Positions 42,863 through 52,639 of a DNA stretch of 64,000 nucleotides are shown here, piece after piece. The notes under the pieces are model-generated. The model worked only from the letters and a program-made list of their open reading frames with translations, was not told the origin of the DNA and did not search any database. Each line of letters opens with the position of its first letter. Within the stretch, counting starts at the first letter, position 1. Source of the stretch: Devosia oryzisoli (GTDB taxonomy: Bacteria; Pseudomonadota; Alphaproteobacteria; Rhizobiales; Devosiaceae); the NCBI RefSeq assembly GCF_014837245.1, contig NZ_JACYFU010000001.1:930001-994000 (forward strand). Direction: 5' to 3'. Made by a program: the position numbers and the translations under genes.

Positions 42863-43042
42863 ATGAAGGTTCTGAGATATTGCCGGTCCTGTTCGGGGCC
42901 GCGCCCACGCGTTGCACGCCGATGTCCATGGTGCCTCAGGGACTACAACAGCACCAGGGCAACGCCACAGCACCTCTTCAGTGTCTTTGATCGGGGTGCC
43001 CTTGGCAGTTCCGTCCTTGTCGAGAAGGGAACCAAGCAATGA
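42863..43042 (+). CDS. Small zinc-ribbon-like protein (59 aa)
   Basis: A 59-residue protein, basic, with CRSC (residues 7-10) and CPWC (21-24), two CxxC pairs 10 residues apart that should bind one zinc. Such knuckles mediate nucleic-acid or RNA-polymerase contacts. ATG 42863 follows a GGGGGTG stretch. The stop overlaps the ATG of the Rnk-like gene (ATGA at 43039-43042), which is strong evidence for a real, coupled gene. No family recognised. Confidence 0.7.
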   Translation: MKVLRYCRSCSGPRPRVARRCPWCLRDYNSTRATPQHLFSVFDRGALGSSVLVEKGTKQ

Positions 43043-43485
43043 CGACGATCGCCTTGGCGGACTGGTCGCAGTCGCCGCCGATCATGGTGGCGGAGAACGA
43101 GCATCATCGCCTGACAGCTGCGGCATTGACCGATGTCAATCACCACGCTCATGAGGTCGATTTCCTCCTCTACGAACTCGATCGGGCCATAGTCGTGAAG
43201 GACACGGCTTTGCCTGCCGACGTGGTGCGCCTCAACAGCATCGTCCGCTACAGGTCCACCGATGGCCGCGAGCGGACCGTCAAGCTGGTCCTGCCGCATG
43301 ATCATCCGCGCGACGATGCCTTCCGGCTGCCGGTAACGTCGATGCACGGCGCCGCCCTGCTCGGACTGCGGCCAGGTCAGGTTCTGTCCTGGATCACGCT
43401 CGATGGTGCAGCAAATCAGGTCGAGGTGGTTCAGGTGGCCAATCCCGGGACCCGGCCAAGAAACCGGCATCCGCTGCCCAGCTGA
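43039..43485 (+). CDS. Rnk-like protein (nucleoside diphosphate kinase regulator; GreA/GreB C-terminal fold)
   Basis: A 148-residue homologue of Rnk. The N-terminal helical arm (about 20-55: HHRLTAAALTDVNHHAHEVDFLLYELDRAIVV) is short compared with GreA. The C-terminal FKBP-like domain is clear (RLNSIVRYRSTDGRERTVKLVLPHDHP...TSMHGAALLGLRPGQVLSWITLDG). Rnk binds RNA polymerase near its secondary channel but lacks GreA cleavage activity. It is coupled to the upstream zinc-ribbon gene and followed 76 bases later by a second Rnk-type gene. Confidence 0.85.
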   Translation: MTTIALADWSQSPPIMVAENEHHRLTAAALTDVNHHAHEVDFLLYELDRAIVVKDTALPADVVRLNSIVRYRSTDGRERTVKLVLPHDHPRDDAFRLPVTSMHGAALLGLRPGQVLSWITLDGAANQVEVVQVANPGTRPRNRHPLPS

Positions 43486-43561
43486 TCGGTGGCGGGCACG
43501 CCCGCCATTTCCGATCGCCCGAGGACGTCCGCGCCTGTGCTTCTGCACGTGGCGGTTCATT

Positions 43562-44206
43562 ATGCAGGTTCATCAGATGATCATAGACCACTCCCTGGTC
43601 ACCACTCTTTCGACCCATGACTACTCCCGTCTTCACGCGCTGAAGACCACGCTCACCAGCTCCCGGCACGAAATGGCCGGTCTTGTTCGCAGGAAGTTGA
43701 CCTCTGCCATCGTCATGCTGCCCACCGACATTCCGTCCCACACCGCGTCGAGCGGTAAGCGTGTGCGCTTCAGGGTGGATGGTGGGGTCAGCCTGGAGCG
43801 CCATCTGGCCTGGCAGGGGGGCGACAGTTCGAAAGTCATCTCCTGCTCCGAACCCCTCGGATTGGCGCTTCTGGGGCTTGCTCCGTCGCAAACGCTTCCA
43901 TTCACCGACGAGAGCGGCCGGACACGACGCGTTACCCTTGAGGACGTGTCGTTTGCGTCGGCGGCCGGCAAGGATGCAGCTGACCTTGCCTGTGCAGGAA
44001 CGGCCCCCGCGTCCGATCGGCCCAACTTCTCGCAGCGCCTTGGCCGCCGGATGGCGAAGTGGCTGCAAGGCAGAGCCCGCACCGCCCTTGCGGGACTCAA
44101 CGACAGCCTGCTGTCAGACATCGGCATGAAGCGGAGCGAGCTTGATTCCATCGCCGAGGCACTCCTCGCGCCGAATGGAGCGTTTCAGCCGCGGGAGCGA
44201 AAGTGA
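43562..44206 (+). CDS. Rnk/GreA-like domain fused to C-terminal DUF1127
   Basis: A 214-residue protein with two parts. Residues about 10-130 resemble Rnk/GreA: a two-helix arm (YSRLHALKTTLTSSRHEMAGLVRRK), then a FKBP-like domain (GKRVRFRVDGGVSLERHLAW, EPLGLALLGLAPSQTLPF). After a linker, residues about 165-203 match DUF1127: AKWLQGRARTALAGLNDSLLSDIGMKRSELDSIAEAL, directly comparable to the free-standing DUF1127 protein at 3808-3969. The fusion may tether an RNA-binding DUF1127 module to RNA polymerase. ATG 43577 is an alternative start. A good terminator follows at 44213-44251. Confidence 0.75.
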   Translation: MQVHQMIIDHSLVTTLSTHDYSRLHALKTTLTSSRHEMAGLVRRKLTSAIVMLPTDIPSHTASSGKRVRFRVDGGVSLERHLAWQGGDSSKVISCSEPLGLALLGLAPSQTLPFTDESGRTRRVTLEDVSFASAAGKDAADLACAGTAPASDRPNFSQRLGRRMAKWLQGRARTALAGLNDSLLSDIGMKRSELDSIAEALLAPNGAFQPRERK

Positions 44207-44212
44207 TCGGTC

Positions 44213-44251
44213 GAGGAGGCGGGTGCCAGGACAACCGCCTCCTCCTCTTTT
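44213..44251 (+). terminator. Rho-independent terminator after the Rnk-DUF1127 gene
   Basis: Perfect 10-bp stem GAGGAGGCGG (44213-44222) and CCGCCTCCTC (44235-44244) with a 12-base loop, followed by CTCTTTT. It starts 6 bases after the stop and reaches the convergent glutamate dehydrogenase stop codon. Confidence 0.8.
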
Positions 44252-45516
44252 CAGCCGGCGAAGAACGGCTGCGTGCCATGCGCCTCGATGGCCGTCGAAA
44301 GCCGGCCCAGCGCATGGATATAGGCTGCGGAGCGGACGGACACGTTACGCTCCTTGGCGATATCCCAGATCGCCTTTCCTTCCCGCTCCACGATCTTGAG
44401 AAGCTTGGCGTGTATTTCCTCGAGGTCCCAATAGTAGCCTTGGCGGTTCTGGACCCATTCGAAGTAAGACACGGTCACGCCACCGGCATTGGCCAGAATG
44501 TCGGGCAGAACAATGACACCTGCATCGTTGAGGATCTTATCGGCATCCGGCGTGATGGGGCCATTGGCCAGTTCCAGCACGACTTTCGCCTTGATCGAAC
44601 CGGCGTTCTCCTTGGTAATCATGTCTTCGAGGGCGGCGGGCACCAACAGATCCGCCTCGATCCCGATCAGGTCCTCGGCCGCAATGATGTCGGCCCCCTG
44701 CTCTGCCGCCATATCAGCCACATGGCGCCCCGCGTTCTTGCCAGCGATGAGCTTTTCCACATCGAGGCCACCGGCACGGTAGATCGCACCGGCAGAGTCG
44801 GACACGGCAACCACAGTGTTTCCGTCCTCGGCGGTCAGCCGGGCATAAAACTGGCCCGCATTGCCGAAACCCTGGATGGCCACGGTATGATCATTGTCGA
44901 GGCCCAGTTCGGCCGCAAGATGCCGCACCAGGTAGAAGCCGCCACGGGCCGTGGCATCGTTCCGGCCAAGCGAACCGCCCAACGCTATGGGTTTGCCCGT
45001 GATCACCGCCGGAGAGACCTGTCCCGTGATCTGGTTGTATTCGTCGGCCATCCAACCCATGATCATGGCATTGGTATAGACGTCGGGTGCCGGGATATCC
45101 CGATCCGGACCGATGGTGTTGGCGAATGCCTGGACATAGGCACGCGACAGCCGTTCCAGTTCGGTCTTGGAAAGGCCATGGGGGTCGACGCGAACGGCAC
45201 CCTTGCCACCGCCATAAGGCAGGTTCATCACGGCGCACTTGCAGGTCATCCAGAACGCCAGTGTCTCGACCTCCTCAATGGTCGAGTCGGGGTGAAAACG
45301 AATGCCGCCTTTGGTAGGTCCGCGCGTATCGTCATACCGGCATCGCCACGCGAGAAAAGACTTGCGCGACCCGTCGTCCATGCGGATCAGCAGCCGTGTC
45401 TTGGTCGTTTCACGCGGGTACTTGAGTTTCTCGATGACGTCCTGGTCGATCTGAAGGTGGCTTGCCGCTTCCTCCAAACGGGTGAGTGCGCGATCGAGCA
45501 GCGTATCGTCGGCCAT
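44251..45516 (-). CDS. Glu/Leu/Phe/Val dehydrogenase (NAD(P)-glutamate dehydrogenase)
   Basis: A 421-residue dehydrogenase, the size of hexameric GDHs. GPTKGGIRFHPDSTIEEVETLAFWMTCKCAVMNLPYGGGKGAVRVDP holds the substrate-binding Lys residues and the catalytic lysine in the GGxKG stretch. PAPDVYTNAMIMGWMADEY has the catalytic Asp. AIQGFGNAGQFYAR is the NAD(P) loop. It interconverts glutamate and 2-oxoglutarate. ATG 45516 follows an AAGGG site by 6 bases. The gene is alone on this strand. Cofactor preference cannot be assigned by eye. Confidence 0.92.
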   Translation of the reverse strand: MADDTLLDRALTRLEEAASHLQIDQDVIEKLKYPRETTKTRLLIRMDDGSRKSFLAWRCRYDDTRGPTKGGIRFHPDSTIEEVETLAFWMTCKCAVMNLPYGGGKGAVRVDPHGLSKTELERLSRAYVQAFANTIGPDRDIPAPDVYTNAMIMGWMADEYNQITGQVSPAVITGKPIALGGSLGRNDATARGGFYLVRHLAAELGLDNDHTVAIQGFGNAGQFYARLTAEDGNTVVAVSDSAGAIYRAGGLDVEKLIAGKNAGRHVADMAAEQGADIIAAEDLIGIEADLLVPAALEDMITKENAGSIKAKVVLELANGPITPDADKILNDAGVIVLPDILANAGGVTVSYFEWVQNRQGYYWDLEEIHAKLLKIVEREGKAIWDIAKERNVSVRSAAYIHALGRLSTAIEAHGTQPFFAG

Positions 45517-45658
45517 GATGATCCCTTGAGTATCTCGTGTGCGTGTCGCATAACAATGCATCATATCCTTTGCATGCGCGCGAATTTAGGTCAATTCTGC
45601 TGCCTCAATTTGCGCACCGCTTGTTCACATGGTCCATTTATTGGGCATCGGATACGTC

Positions 45659-46057
45659 ATGGTTCCCGCCGTCTTTCCCTCATTGCCTCTGCCTGAAATT
45701 CTGATCAATTCGGACGACTATAACCGGATTATGCTGCTGGCGGAGCGATCCATCGACAGTCTCCCCTATGTCTCGGCCTATCTGGAGCGCGAACTGCAGC
45801 GGGCACAACTATGCGATCCGTGGGACCCGGCGGGCGTTTCCATGGGCCAGCGGGTTCTTTTCCAGATCGATGACGAGGCGCGCCCCCGCATGGGAAGGCT
45901 CTGCTATCCCAACCGGCCAAAATTCGAGCGAGGGAACGTGCCGATCCTGGGCGCCATCGGAGCGGCCCTCATCGGCATGAAGCGGAACGCCAGCATCGAG
46001 TGGCTCGACGAGGGCCTAGTGCGGACCCTGACGGTGCTCGACTACGGCTGGTTATAG
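45659..46057 (+). CDS. Rnk-like protein (third copy)
   Basis: A 132-residue Rnk/GreA-type protein. It has a helical arm (PEILINSDDYNRIMLLAERSIDSLPYVSAYLERELQRAQLC) and a FKBP-like C-terminus (GVSMGQRVLFQIDDEARPRMGRLCYPNRPKFERGNVPILGAIGAALIGMKRNASIEWLDEG). ATG 45659 fits the family; an upstream ATG at 45629 adds 10 residues. It is divergent from glutamate dehydrogenase and may share its promoter region. With the genes at 43039 and 43562 it makes three such proteins in 3 kb. Confidence 0.82.
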   Translation: MVPAVFPSLPLPEILINSDDYNRIMLLAERSIDSLPYVSAYLERELQRAQLCDPWDPAGVSMGQRVLFQIDDEARPRMGRLCYPNRPKFERGNVPILGAIGAALIGMKRNASIEWLDEGLVRTLTVLDYGWL

Positions 46058-46097
46058 CCGAGGCAGCGCGCCGTCCCAGTCCTGCCTAAGCCGGCGC

Positions 46098-47555
46098 TCA
46101 CAGGACGGCTGAACCCGACCCTCCGGACGGATCGGAATTCGGAAAAGGCATGCTCGCGACAAAGCGACCCAGCGCCGAAAGCACCGCGCGCGTCCGATTC
46201 TCCGGCATCCGCGGCAGCAGATTCGCCAGCCTGTCCCGCACTAGGGTACGACGCCGGGACAACTCCTGATCCGAATTCTCTTTGGTCTGCGATGACGTGG
46301 CGATGTTCCCAATCGCGACGTCGCTCTCGGCGCACAGCTGGTCCATCACCAGGACCCATCCGGCAAGTGTCGCCGCATCTCGGTCAAAGGGCGGCTTCGC
46401 CAGCGTGCCCTCGTCGGCTCGGCGGGCAAGACTGGCCCGCAGGATCGCCGTCAGTTCGTGTGCGATGTCGCGGAGGCAATCGCTGATCTCCTCTGCCTCG
46501 GCATGCCCCATATAGGCTCCGGTAAACTCGCCGGCCATGCAGACCGAGGAGGAGGTGGTGATCGGGAGCGTCGGGAAATCAGGCATCAGCCTGTCGGCCT
46601 GCTCGAGGATCTGGGCGATGCGCTCTGCGGCCGATACTACGGAACCGATCGCTCCCACCCCGGTGCCCGCATAAAGCGCCATCGAGGCGAAATCGCCTGT
46701 CATGGATTTGAGCGGTGAGTCGGTACTGAAGCGATAGATTGGCCGGCCCTCTTCTTCGCCAATCTGCTGCAACTCGGCAGACGAGGCGGTGGTCGCGGTA
46801 AGCGGGCTGCGCAGGACGCGCACGGGAGCATTGGGCGGCCAGTTGATGTGGAAGCTCCCCGTCAGCACCGTATCTTCCGCTGCCGCCTCCACTAGCCGCT
46901 GCTGGTGATAGGGGTGCGCAAAGGCCTCCTCTGTCGCCATCAGCGCCGTACCGAGCACCACCCCTTTCGCACCCATGGCCATGGCAATGGCCATGTCCGC
47001 ACCGCTCGACAATCCGCCGGCTGCAAGTACCGGCACTGAAACCGCACTGACTACGGCGGGCAGAAGCTCGCGAAGCGGCGTCACGCCACGCACGTGGCCT
47101 CCCGCCTCCACGCCCTGCGCGACGATGGCCTGGGCCCCTGCCCGCTCGGCGGCACGAGCCTCGCCCGCCGATCCCACCTGATAGACCACCACGACGCCGG
47201 CGTTGCGAAGGCGATCCACAACGTGGGTGTCGATGTCCCAAAACAGTTCCACCACCGGCACCTCGAGATCGATCAGGGCGTCCAGTTGGCGAGCAAGCAG
47301 GGTCGGCTCTGTTGCCGCCGGGATGAGGTTGACCCCAAACGCCATGTGGCCGGCATCGCGGACACGGCGAACTTCGCGCTCGATGAGATCGACGGGTTCG
47401 CGGACCATTCCGAGAAACCCGAATCCTCCCGCCGCCGTCACGGCTGCAACGAGTTCGGAACGCGCCACCCCACCCATGCCGGCAAGCACCAGAGGTATCC
47501 GGCAGCCCAAAAGGTCACAAACAGCTTCACTCCTGATCTGGAGTTCGGTTCGCAT
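46098..47555 (-). CDS. Nitronate monooxygenase-like FMN protein with extra C-terminal domain
   Basis: A 485-residue protein. The first 310 residues are the NMO/2-nitropropane dioxygenase barrel: PLVLAGMGGVARSELVAAVTAAGGFGFLG, AIVAQGVEAGGHVRG (with the active-site His) and VLAAGGLSSGADMAIAMAMGAKGVVLGT for FMN binding. The remaining 160 or so residues (from about 325, MAGEFTGAYMGHAEAEEISDCLRDIAHELTAIL) are helical and not part of standard NMOs. ATG 47555 has a strong GAAGGGAGG site; 94 further in-frame upstream codons look non-coding. It may detoxify alkyl nitronates. Confidence 0.83.
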   Translation of the reverse strand: MRTELQIRSEAVCDLLGCRIPLVLAGMGGVARSELVAAVTAAGGFGFLGMVREPVDLIEREVRRVRDAGHMAFGVNLIPAATEPTLLARQLDALIDLEVPVVELFWDIDTHVVDRLRNAGVVVVYQVGSAGEARAAERAGAQAIVAQGVEAGGHVRGVTPLRELLPAVVSAVSVPVLAAGGLSSGADMAIAMAMGAKGVVLGTALMATEEAFAHPYHQQRLVEAAAEDTVLTGSFHINWPPNAPVRVLRSPLTATTASSAELQQIGEEEGRPIYRFSTDSPLKSMTGDFASMALYAGTGVGAIGSVVSAAERIAQILEQADRLMPDFPTLPITTSSSVCMAGEFTGAYMGHAEAEEISDCLRDIAHELTAILRASLARRADEGTLAKPPFDRDAATLAGWVLVMDQLCAESDVAIGNIATSSQTKENSDQELSRRRTLVRDRLANLLPRMPENRTRAVLSALGRFVASMPFPNSDPSGGSGSAVL

Positions 47556-47694
47556 ATTGCCTCCCTTCGCCGGCAGCAGGTTTGAGGACTCGCGCCTCCC
47601 CTCAAGCCGTTTGGGATGGTAGTCCTCATACAGGGAAAAGGCCAAGCCGTGCTTTCGAAAGAACGTCTGGATTGGGACCACCCCCTGACCTGTC

Positions 47695-49518
47695 TCAGGT
47701 CGCGGCAGAAGCGCTCGGGCGCTCCCTAGAGGACCGCAGGAAAGCCTGCCGCTCGGACTCCGCAGCAACTGCGGCCCCGCGCAGGCGCAGCAGGTCCTTC
47801 CGGGCCACCAGCCCCACCAGTTTTCCCGTCTTTTCATCCACCACCGGAATGCGGGCGGCGTCTCGCTGCAGCATTAGATCCGCTACCCGTCCAACCGTCG
47901 CCGCAGGCGTCACTTTGGGCAGCGAGGCGTCCGAAGCCAGATCGAACAGCGATTGGTCAAGGTCGGTGCCGTCCGAGCGCCATCGAAAGGCGTCTGCCCG
48001 CTGGACCATGCCGACGAGTTCTCCCCGCGGCCCGACGATCGGATAGGCGCGGAAAGTCTGCGGGGACTCCTCAAAGAAGGCCAGCGCACTGCGACCCGTC
48101 ATGGTCGAGGGCAGTGTCGTCACGTCTTTCACCATGATGTCTGCAGCCCGCGTCAGTTCGAACGGATCGGTGCCGTACTCGCGGGTGATGTGCTGACCAC
48201 GTCGGGCGATCTTCTCGGTCAGGATCGAGCGGCGCAGGAGCAGAACGGTCACGGCATAGGCGGTCACGGTGCCCACGAAAACGGGCAGGAGCAACTGGTA
48301 GTCTCCTGTCAACTCGACCGCAAACAACGTCCCGGTCAGGGGGGCCCGCATGGTTCCGCCCATCATGGCCGCCATGCCGATCAACGCCCAGGTTCCCGGT
48401 TCTCCCGGCAAGGCCAGCCCGAGCACCCAACCGAAGGCTCCGCCCAGGATCAGCAGCGGGGCCAGGACACCGCCTGATGTGCCCGAGGACAAGGCAACGA
48501 TCCATATGATGCTCTTGACCGCCAGAATGGTCACGACAGCAGCCACGGTGAGATCGCCGCCGAGGAGATCGGAGATGACCTCATACCCCACCCCCAGCGC
48601 GCGCGGTTCAACCAGGCCGCCCAAACCCACAACCAGACCACCCAGCGCAGGCCACCACATCCAGTGAATGGGCAGGCGCTCGAACCAGTCCTCGACACGA
48701 TAGAGCAGCGCTGTCAGCACACCAGACTGGAGCCCAACGGCAACCCCGACCACCGCGCAACAGATCAACCCCCACCACGGGAGCCCGAAGGCAAGATCTG
48801 CTGGAAACAGCGGGGACTCCCCGAACAATAGCGGGCGCCATGCAGCGGAGGCCGCACACGCGCCTGCGACAGGGATAAAGCTGCGCGGCTTCCATTCGAA
48901 AAGCAGGAGTTCGACGGCAAGCAGCACCGCCGCCAGCGGCGTGCCGAAAATGGCTGTCATGCCCGCGGCCGCGCCGGCGACCAGCAAGGTCTTGCGTTCT
49001 GCGGCGCTGAGGTGAAAAAGCTGCGCAAACAAGGAGCCCATGGCGCCGCCGGTCATGATGATCGGGCCTTCTGCGCCGAACGGACCGCCTGTCCCGATCG
49101 AGATGGCAGAGGACAGCGGTTTGAGCACCGCAACCTTGGGCGACATTCGGCTTCCGCCGATCAAAATGGCCTCGATCGCCTCGGGGATTCCGTGCCCCCT
49201 GATCTTTTCCGATCCGAAGCGGGCCATGAAGCCGATGACAAGGCCCCCAAGAGCAGGCGCAGCCACCATCCACAGGCTTGGCTGGATGGTCCGCATCGAA
49301 ACCGGCGCAAGACTGATCTGCTGAAGCCACACGAGGTTGGTGACGAGAGCAATCAGGTCGACAAGAACAATCGACCCGAACGCTGCGGCCGAACCGATCA
49401 GGATCGCCATCAGCAGCAGCAGAACCAGGCGCCAATCGGCCGTGAAGTCTCCCAGAAGATGTGGCTTGGGCTGCCCATCGGCCTTGTCATCACCTGTTCG
49501 GCTGGGGAAGATCGTCAT
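47695..49518 (-). CDS. ClC-family chloride channel/transporter with CBS pair
   Basis: A 607-residue membrane protein. The ClC core (about 28-440) has IRGHGIPEAIEAI (for GSGIP), GTGGPFGAEGP with gating Glu150 (the usual Arg of GREGP is Ala) and GSSGGxxxP-like SGTSGGVLAPLL. Two CBS domains follow (about 465-590). The proton Glu of CLC-ec1-type exchangers is not obvious, so channel or exchanger cannot be told apart. It is divergent from a MarR regulator, with a 19-bp palindrome between, suggesting regulation by that protein. Confidence 0.9.
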   Translation of the reverse strand: MTIFPSRTGDDKADGQPKPHLLGDFTADWRLVLLLLMAILIGSAAAFGSIVLVDLIALVTNLVWLQQISLAPVSMRTIQPSLWMVAAPALGGLVIGFMARFGSEKIRGHGIPEAIEAILIGGSRMSPKVAVLKPLSSAISIGTGGPFGAEGPIIMTGGAMGSLFAQLFHLSAAERKTLLVAGAAAGMTAIFGTPLAAVLLAVELLLFEWKPRSFIPVAGACAASAAWRPLLFGESPLFPADLAFGLPWWGLICCAVVGVAVGLQSGVLTALLYRVEDWFERLPIHWMWWPALGGLVVGLGGLVEPRALGVGYEVISDLLGGDLTVAAVVTILAVKSIIWIVALSSGTSGGVLAPLLILGGAFGWVLGLALPGEPGTWALIGMAAMMGGTMRAPLTGTLFAVELTGDYQLLLPVFVGTVTAYAVTVLLLRRSILTEKIARRGQHITREYGTDPFELTRAADIMVKDVTTLPSTMTGRSALAFFEESPQTFRAYPIVGPRGELVGMVQRADAFRWRSDGTDLDQSLFDLASDASLPKVTPAATVGRVADLMLQRDAARIPVVDEKTGKLVGLVARKDLLRLRGAAVAAESERQAFLRSSRERPSASAAT

Positions 49519-49562
49519 CGGCGTTATCCTGTTCGGTCACTGGCGCAGAACGCCCGGCTAGA

Positions 49563-49581
49563 TATATCGTGACACGACATA
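49563..49581. promoter_or_regulatory. 19-bp palindromic operator between ClC and MarR genes
   Basis: TATATCGTG-A-CACGACATA: arms of nine bases with eight matches around a central A. It is 26 bases before the MarR TTG start and 44 bases before the ClC start, where a MarR dimer could repress both genes. Confidence 0.65.
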
Positions 49582-49607
49582 AATCAATTGCCGTTCAGGA
49601 GGTGGTC

Positions 49608-50045
49608 TTGGCAACCGACAAGTTTGAGGCAACGGAAACGCCAACCTTCGAGGAATACGCAGCGCTGGCCGAGTTTCGGCATGCCTTGCGCAGCTTCATT
49701 CACTTCAGCGAGGGTGCTGCCCGTTCAGTCGGCTTGCCTGCGCAGCAACACCAGGCCCTGCTGGCCATAAAGGGGCGAGGCAGCGCACCGGCCACGGTGG
49801 GGTGGTTGGCCGAGAGGCTGATCGTTGCGCCGCATACGGCGACGGAGTTGGTCGCGCGCCTTGCTGATAGCGACCTGGTGCAGCGCCAACCGGACCCAAC
49901 TGATGGTCGGAGGCACACCCTTGTGCTAACGCAAAAGGCAGAAGATGCCCTCTCCCGCCTCAGCGAGGCGCACCTGAAAGAGATTCGCCTTCTCGCGCCG
50001 CAACTGACAGCCGTGCTTCGCAAACTGGCGGGGGAGGCCCGTTGA
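49608..50045 (+). CDS. MarR-family transcriptional regulator
   Basis: A 145-residue winged-helix regulator. EFRHALRSFIHFSEGAARSVGLPAQQHQALLAIKG is the MarR N-terminal helix and PATVGWLAERLIVAPHTATELVARLADSDLVQRQPDPTDGRRHTLVLT is the wHTH and wing with the DxR motif. TTG 49608 is chosen because an AGGAGG site sits 5 bases upstream; GTG 49602 would overlap that site. Divergent from ClC, it probably controls both. The effector is unknown. No Cys is in the usual redox position, so OhrR-like sensing is unlikely. Confidence 0.87.
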   Translation: MATDKFEATETPTFEEYAALAEFRHALRSFIHFSEGAARSVGLPAQQHQALLAIKGRGSAPATVGWLAERLIVAPHTATELVARLADSDLVQRQPDPTDGRRHTLVLTQKAEDALSRLSEAHLKEIRLLAPQLTAVLRKLAGEAR

Positions 50046-50112
50046 CTTCAGCCGCAGTGCTGCCCCCTCGGCTCATCAGTGAGTCCCAACGACTCCCCGG
50101 CCTCCATCGCGC

Positions 50113-51075
50113 CTAGGGACGCTTCTGGCCAATCGAACCGGCGCCGACGGCGATGAGGATGAGGGCGCCGACCAAGACCTGGCGGATATAGCTGTCGACG
50201 CTCATCTGGGTGAGGCCGTTGTCGAGGACGCCAAGGACGATGACGCCGACCACGGTGGCAAGAATGCGCGGCTCTCCGTGGCGGCTCATTGTGGTGCCGA
50301 GAAAGACAGCCGCTATGGCATTGAGCATGAGGCCGCTGCCCTGCACCGGATTGGCCGAAGCGACGCGGCTTGCATACATGAGCCCGGCGCCGGCCGCCGC
50401 AAGCCCGGTCAGGGAAAAGGCGATGAGACGAAGGCGTTTGACGGCGATGCCGCTCAAATGCGCCGCTTCCATATTGCCGCCGATGGCGTAGAGGCGGCGG
50501 CCGAAGGTCGTCTGTTCGAGGAGGACCCAGACGGCGACGATCACGGCTATCGCGATGATCGAGAGGTTCGGCAGGCTGACGGCCACGCCGCCCCACTCGC
50601 CGAGCGGAATGCCGGACCGGGCAAAATTGCCGAATTCTTCGGGGATGGCGCGGCCGGAAATCGTCTTGCCACCGCTGACGACGAAGGCAAGGCCGGAGAA
50701 CATCGTCATGGTCGCGAGCGTGGCAATGAAGGGCAGGATGCCGACGAGGCTCACCATGGCGCCGTTAAAGGCGCCGCCGAGCAGGCCCGCGATCAGGGCC
50801 ACGGAAACGGCAGCCCAGACGGGTTGACCGGCAGACATCATCATGGCGGCAACGATGCCCGCCAGGCTCGCGGCGGAGCCAACGGAGAGGTCGAAATCCC
50901 CCATGACCATGACCACGGTCATGCCGGCGGCGACGACCATCAGCATGGAAGTCTGCTGGGTAATGTTGAGCCAGTTGCGCGCCGTCGGAAAGGTTCCGGG
51001 CAGCATGACCGAGAAGAAAACGAGGATGGCGACGAACCCGATCAGGGTCCCGTAGCGGCGGATGAAGTGCTGCAT
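50113..51075 (-). CDS. Ribose-type sugar ABC permease (RbsC-like, CUT2)
   Basis: A 320-residue permease with about eight to ten membrane helices. The CUT2 signature regions are present: MVVAAGMTVVMVMGDFDLSVGSAASLAGIVAA, and FIATLATMTMFSGLAFVVSGG. It starts at ATG 51075, 3 bases after the ATPase stop. It works with the ATPase at 51079 and the binding protein at 52640. Substrate not determinable. Confidence 0.92.
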   Translation of the reverse strand: MQHFIRRYGTLIGFVAILVFFSVMLPGTFPTARNWLNITQQTSMLMVVAAGMTVVMVMGDFDLSVGSAASLAGIVAAMMMSAGQPVWAAVSVALIAGLLGGAFNGAMVSLVGILPFIATLATMTMFSGLAFVVSGGKTISGRAIPEEFGNFARSGIPLGEWGGVAVSLPNLSIIAIAVIVAVWVLLEQTTFGRRLYAIGGNMEAAHLSGIAVKRLRLIAFSLTGLAAAGAGLMYASRVASANPVQGSGLMLNAIAAVFLGTTMSRHGEPRILATVVGVIVLGVLDNGLTQMSVDSYIRQVLVGALILIAVGAGSIGQKRP

Positions 51076-51078
51076 GTT

Positions 51079-52599
<1,521 letters not shown>

Positions 52600-52639
52600 A
52601 TCAGGCCCCTCCCCTAAAGTGCTTTCGGCAAGTTGCCAA

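Noticed and set aside
44203-45696. Plus-strand open frame of 497 codons opposite glutamate dehydrogenase
   Set aside because: The minus-strand frame has all GDH catalytic motifs; this frame is a shadow of them.
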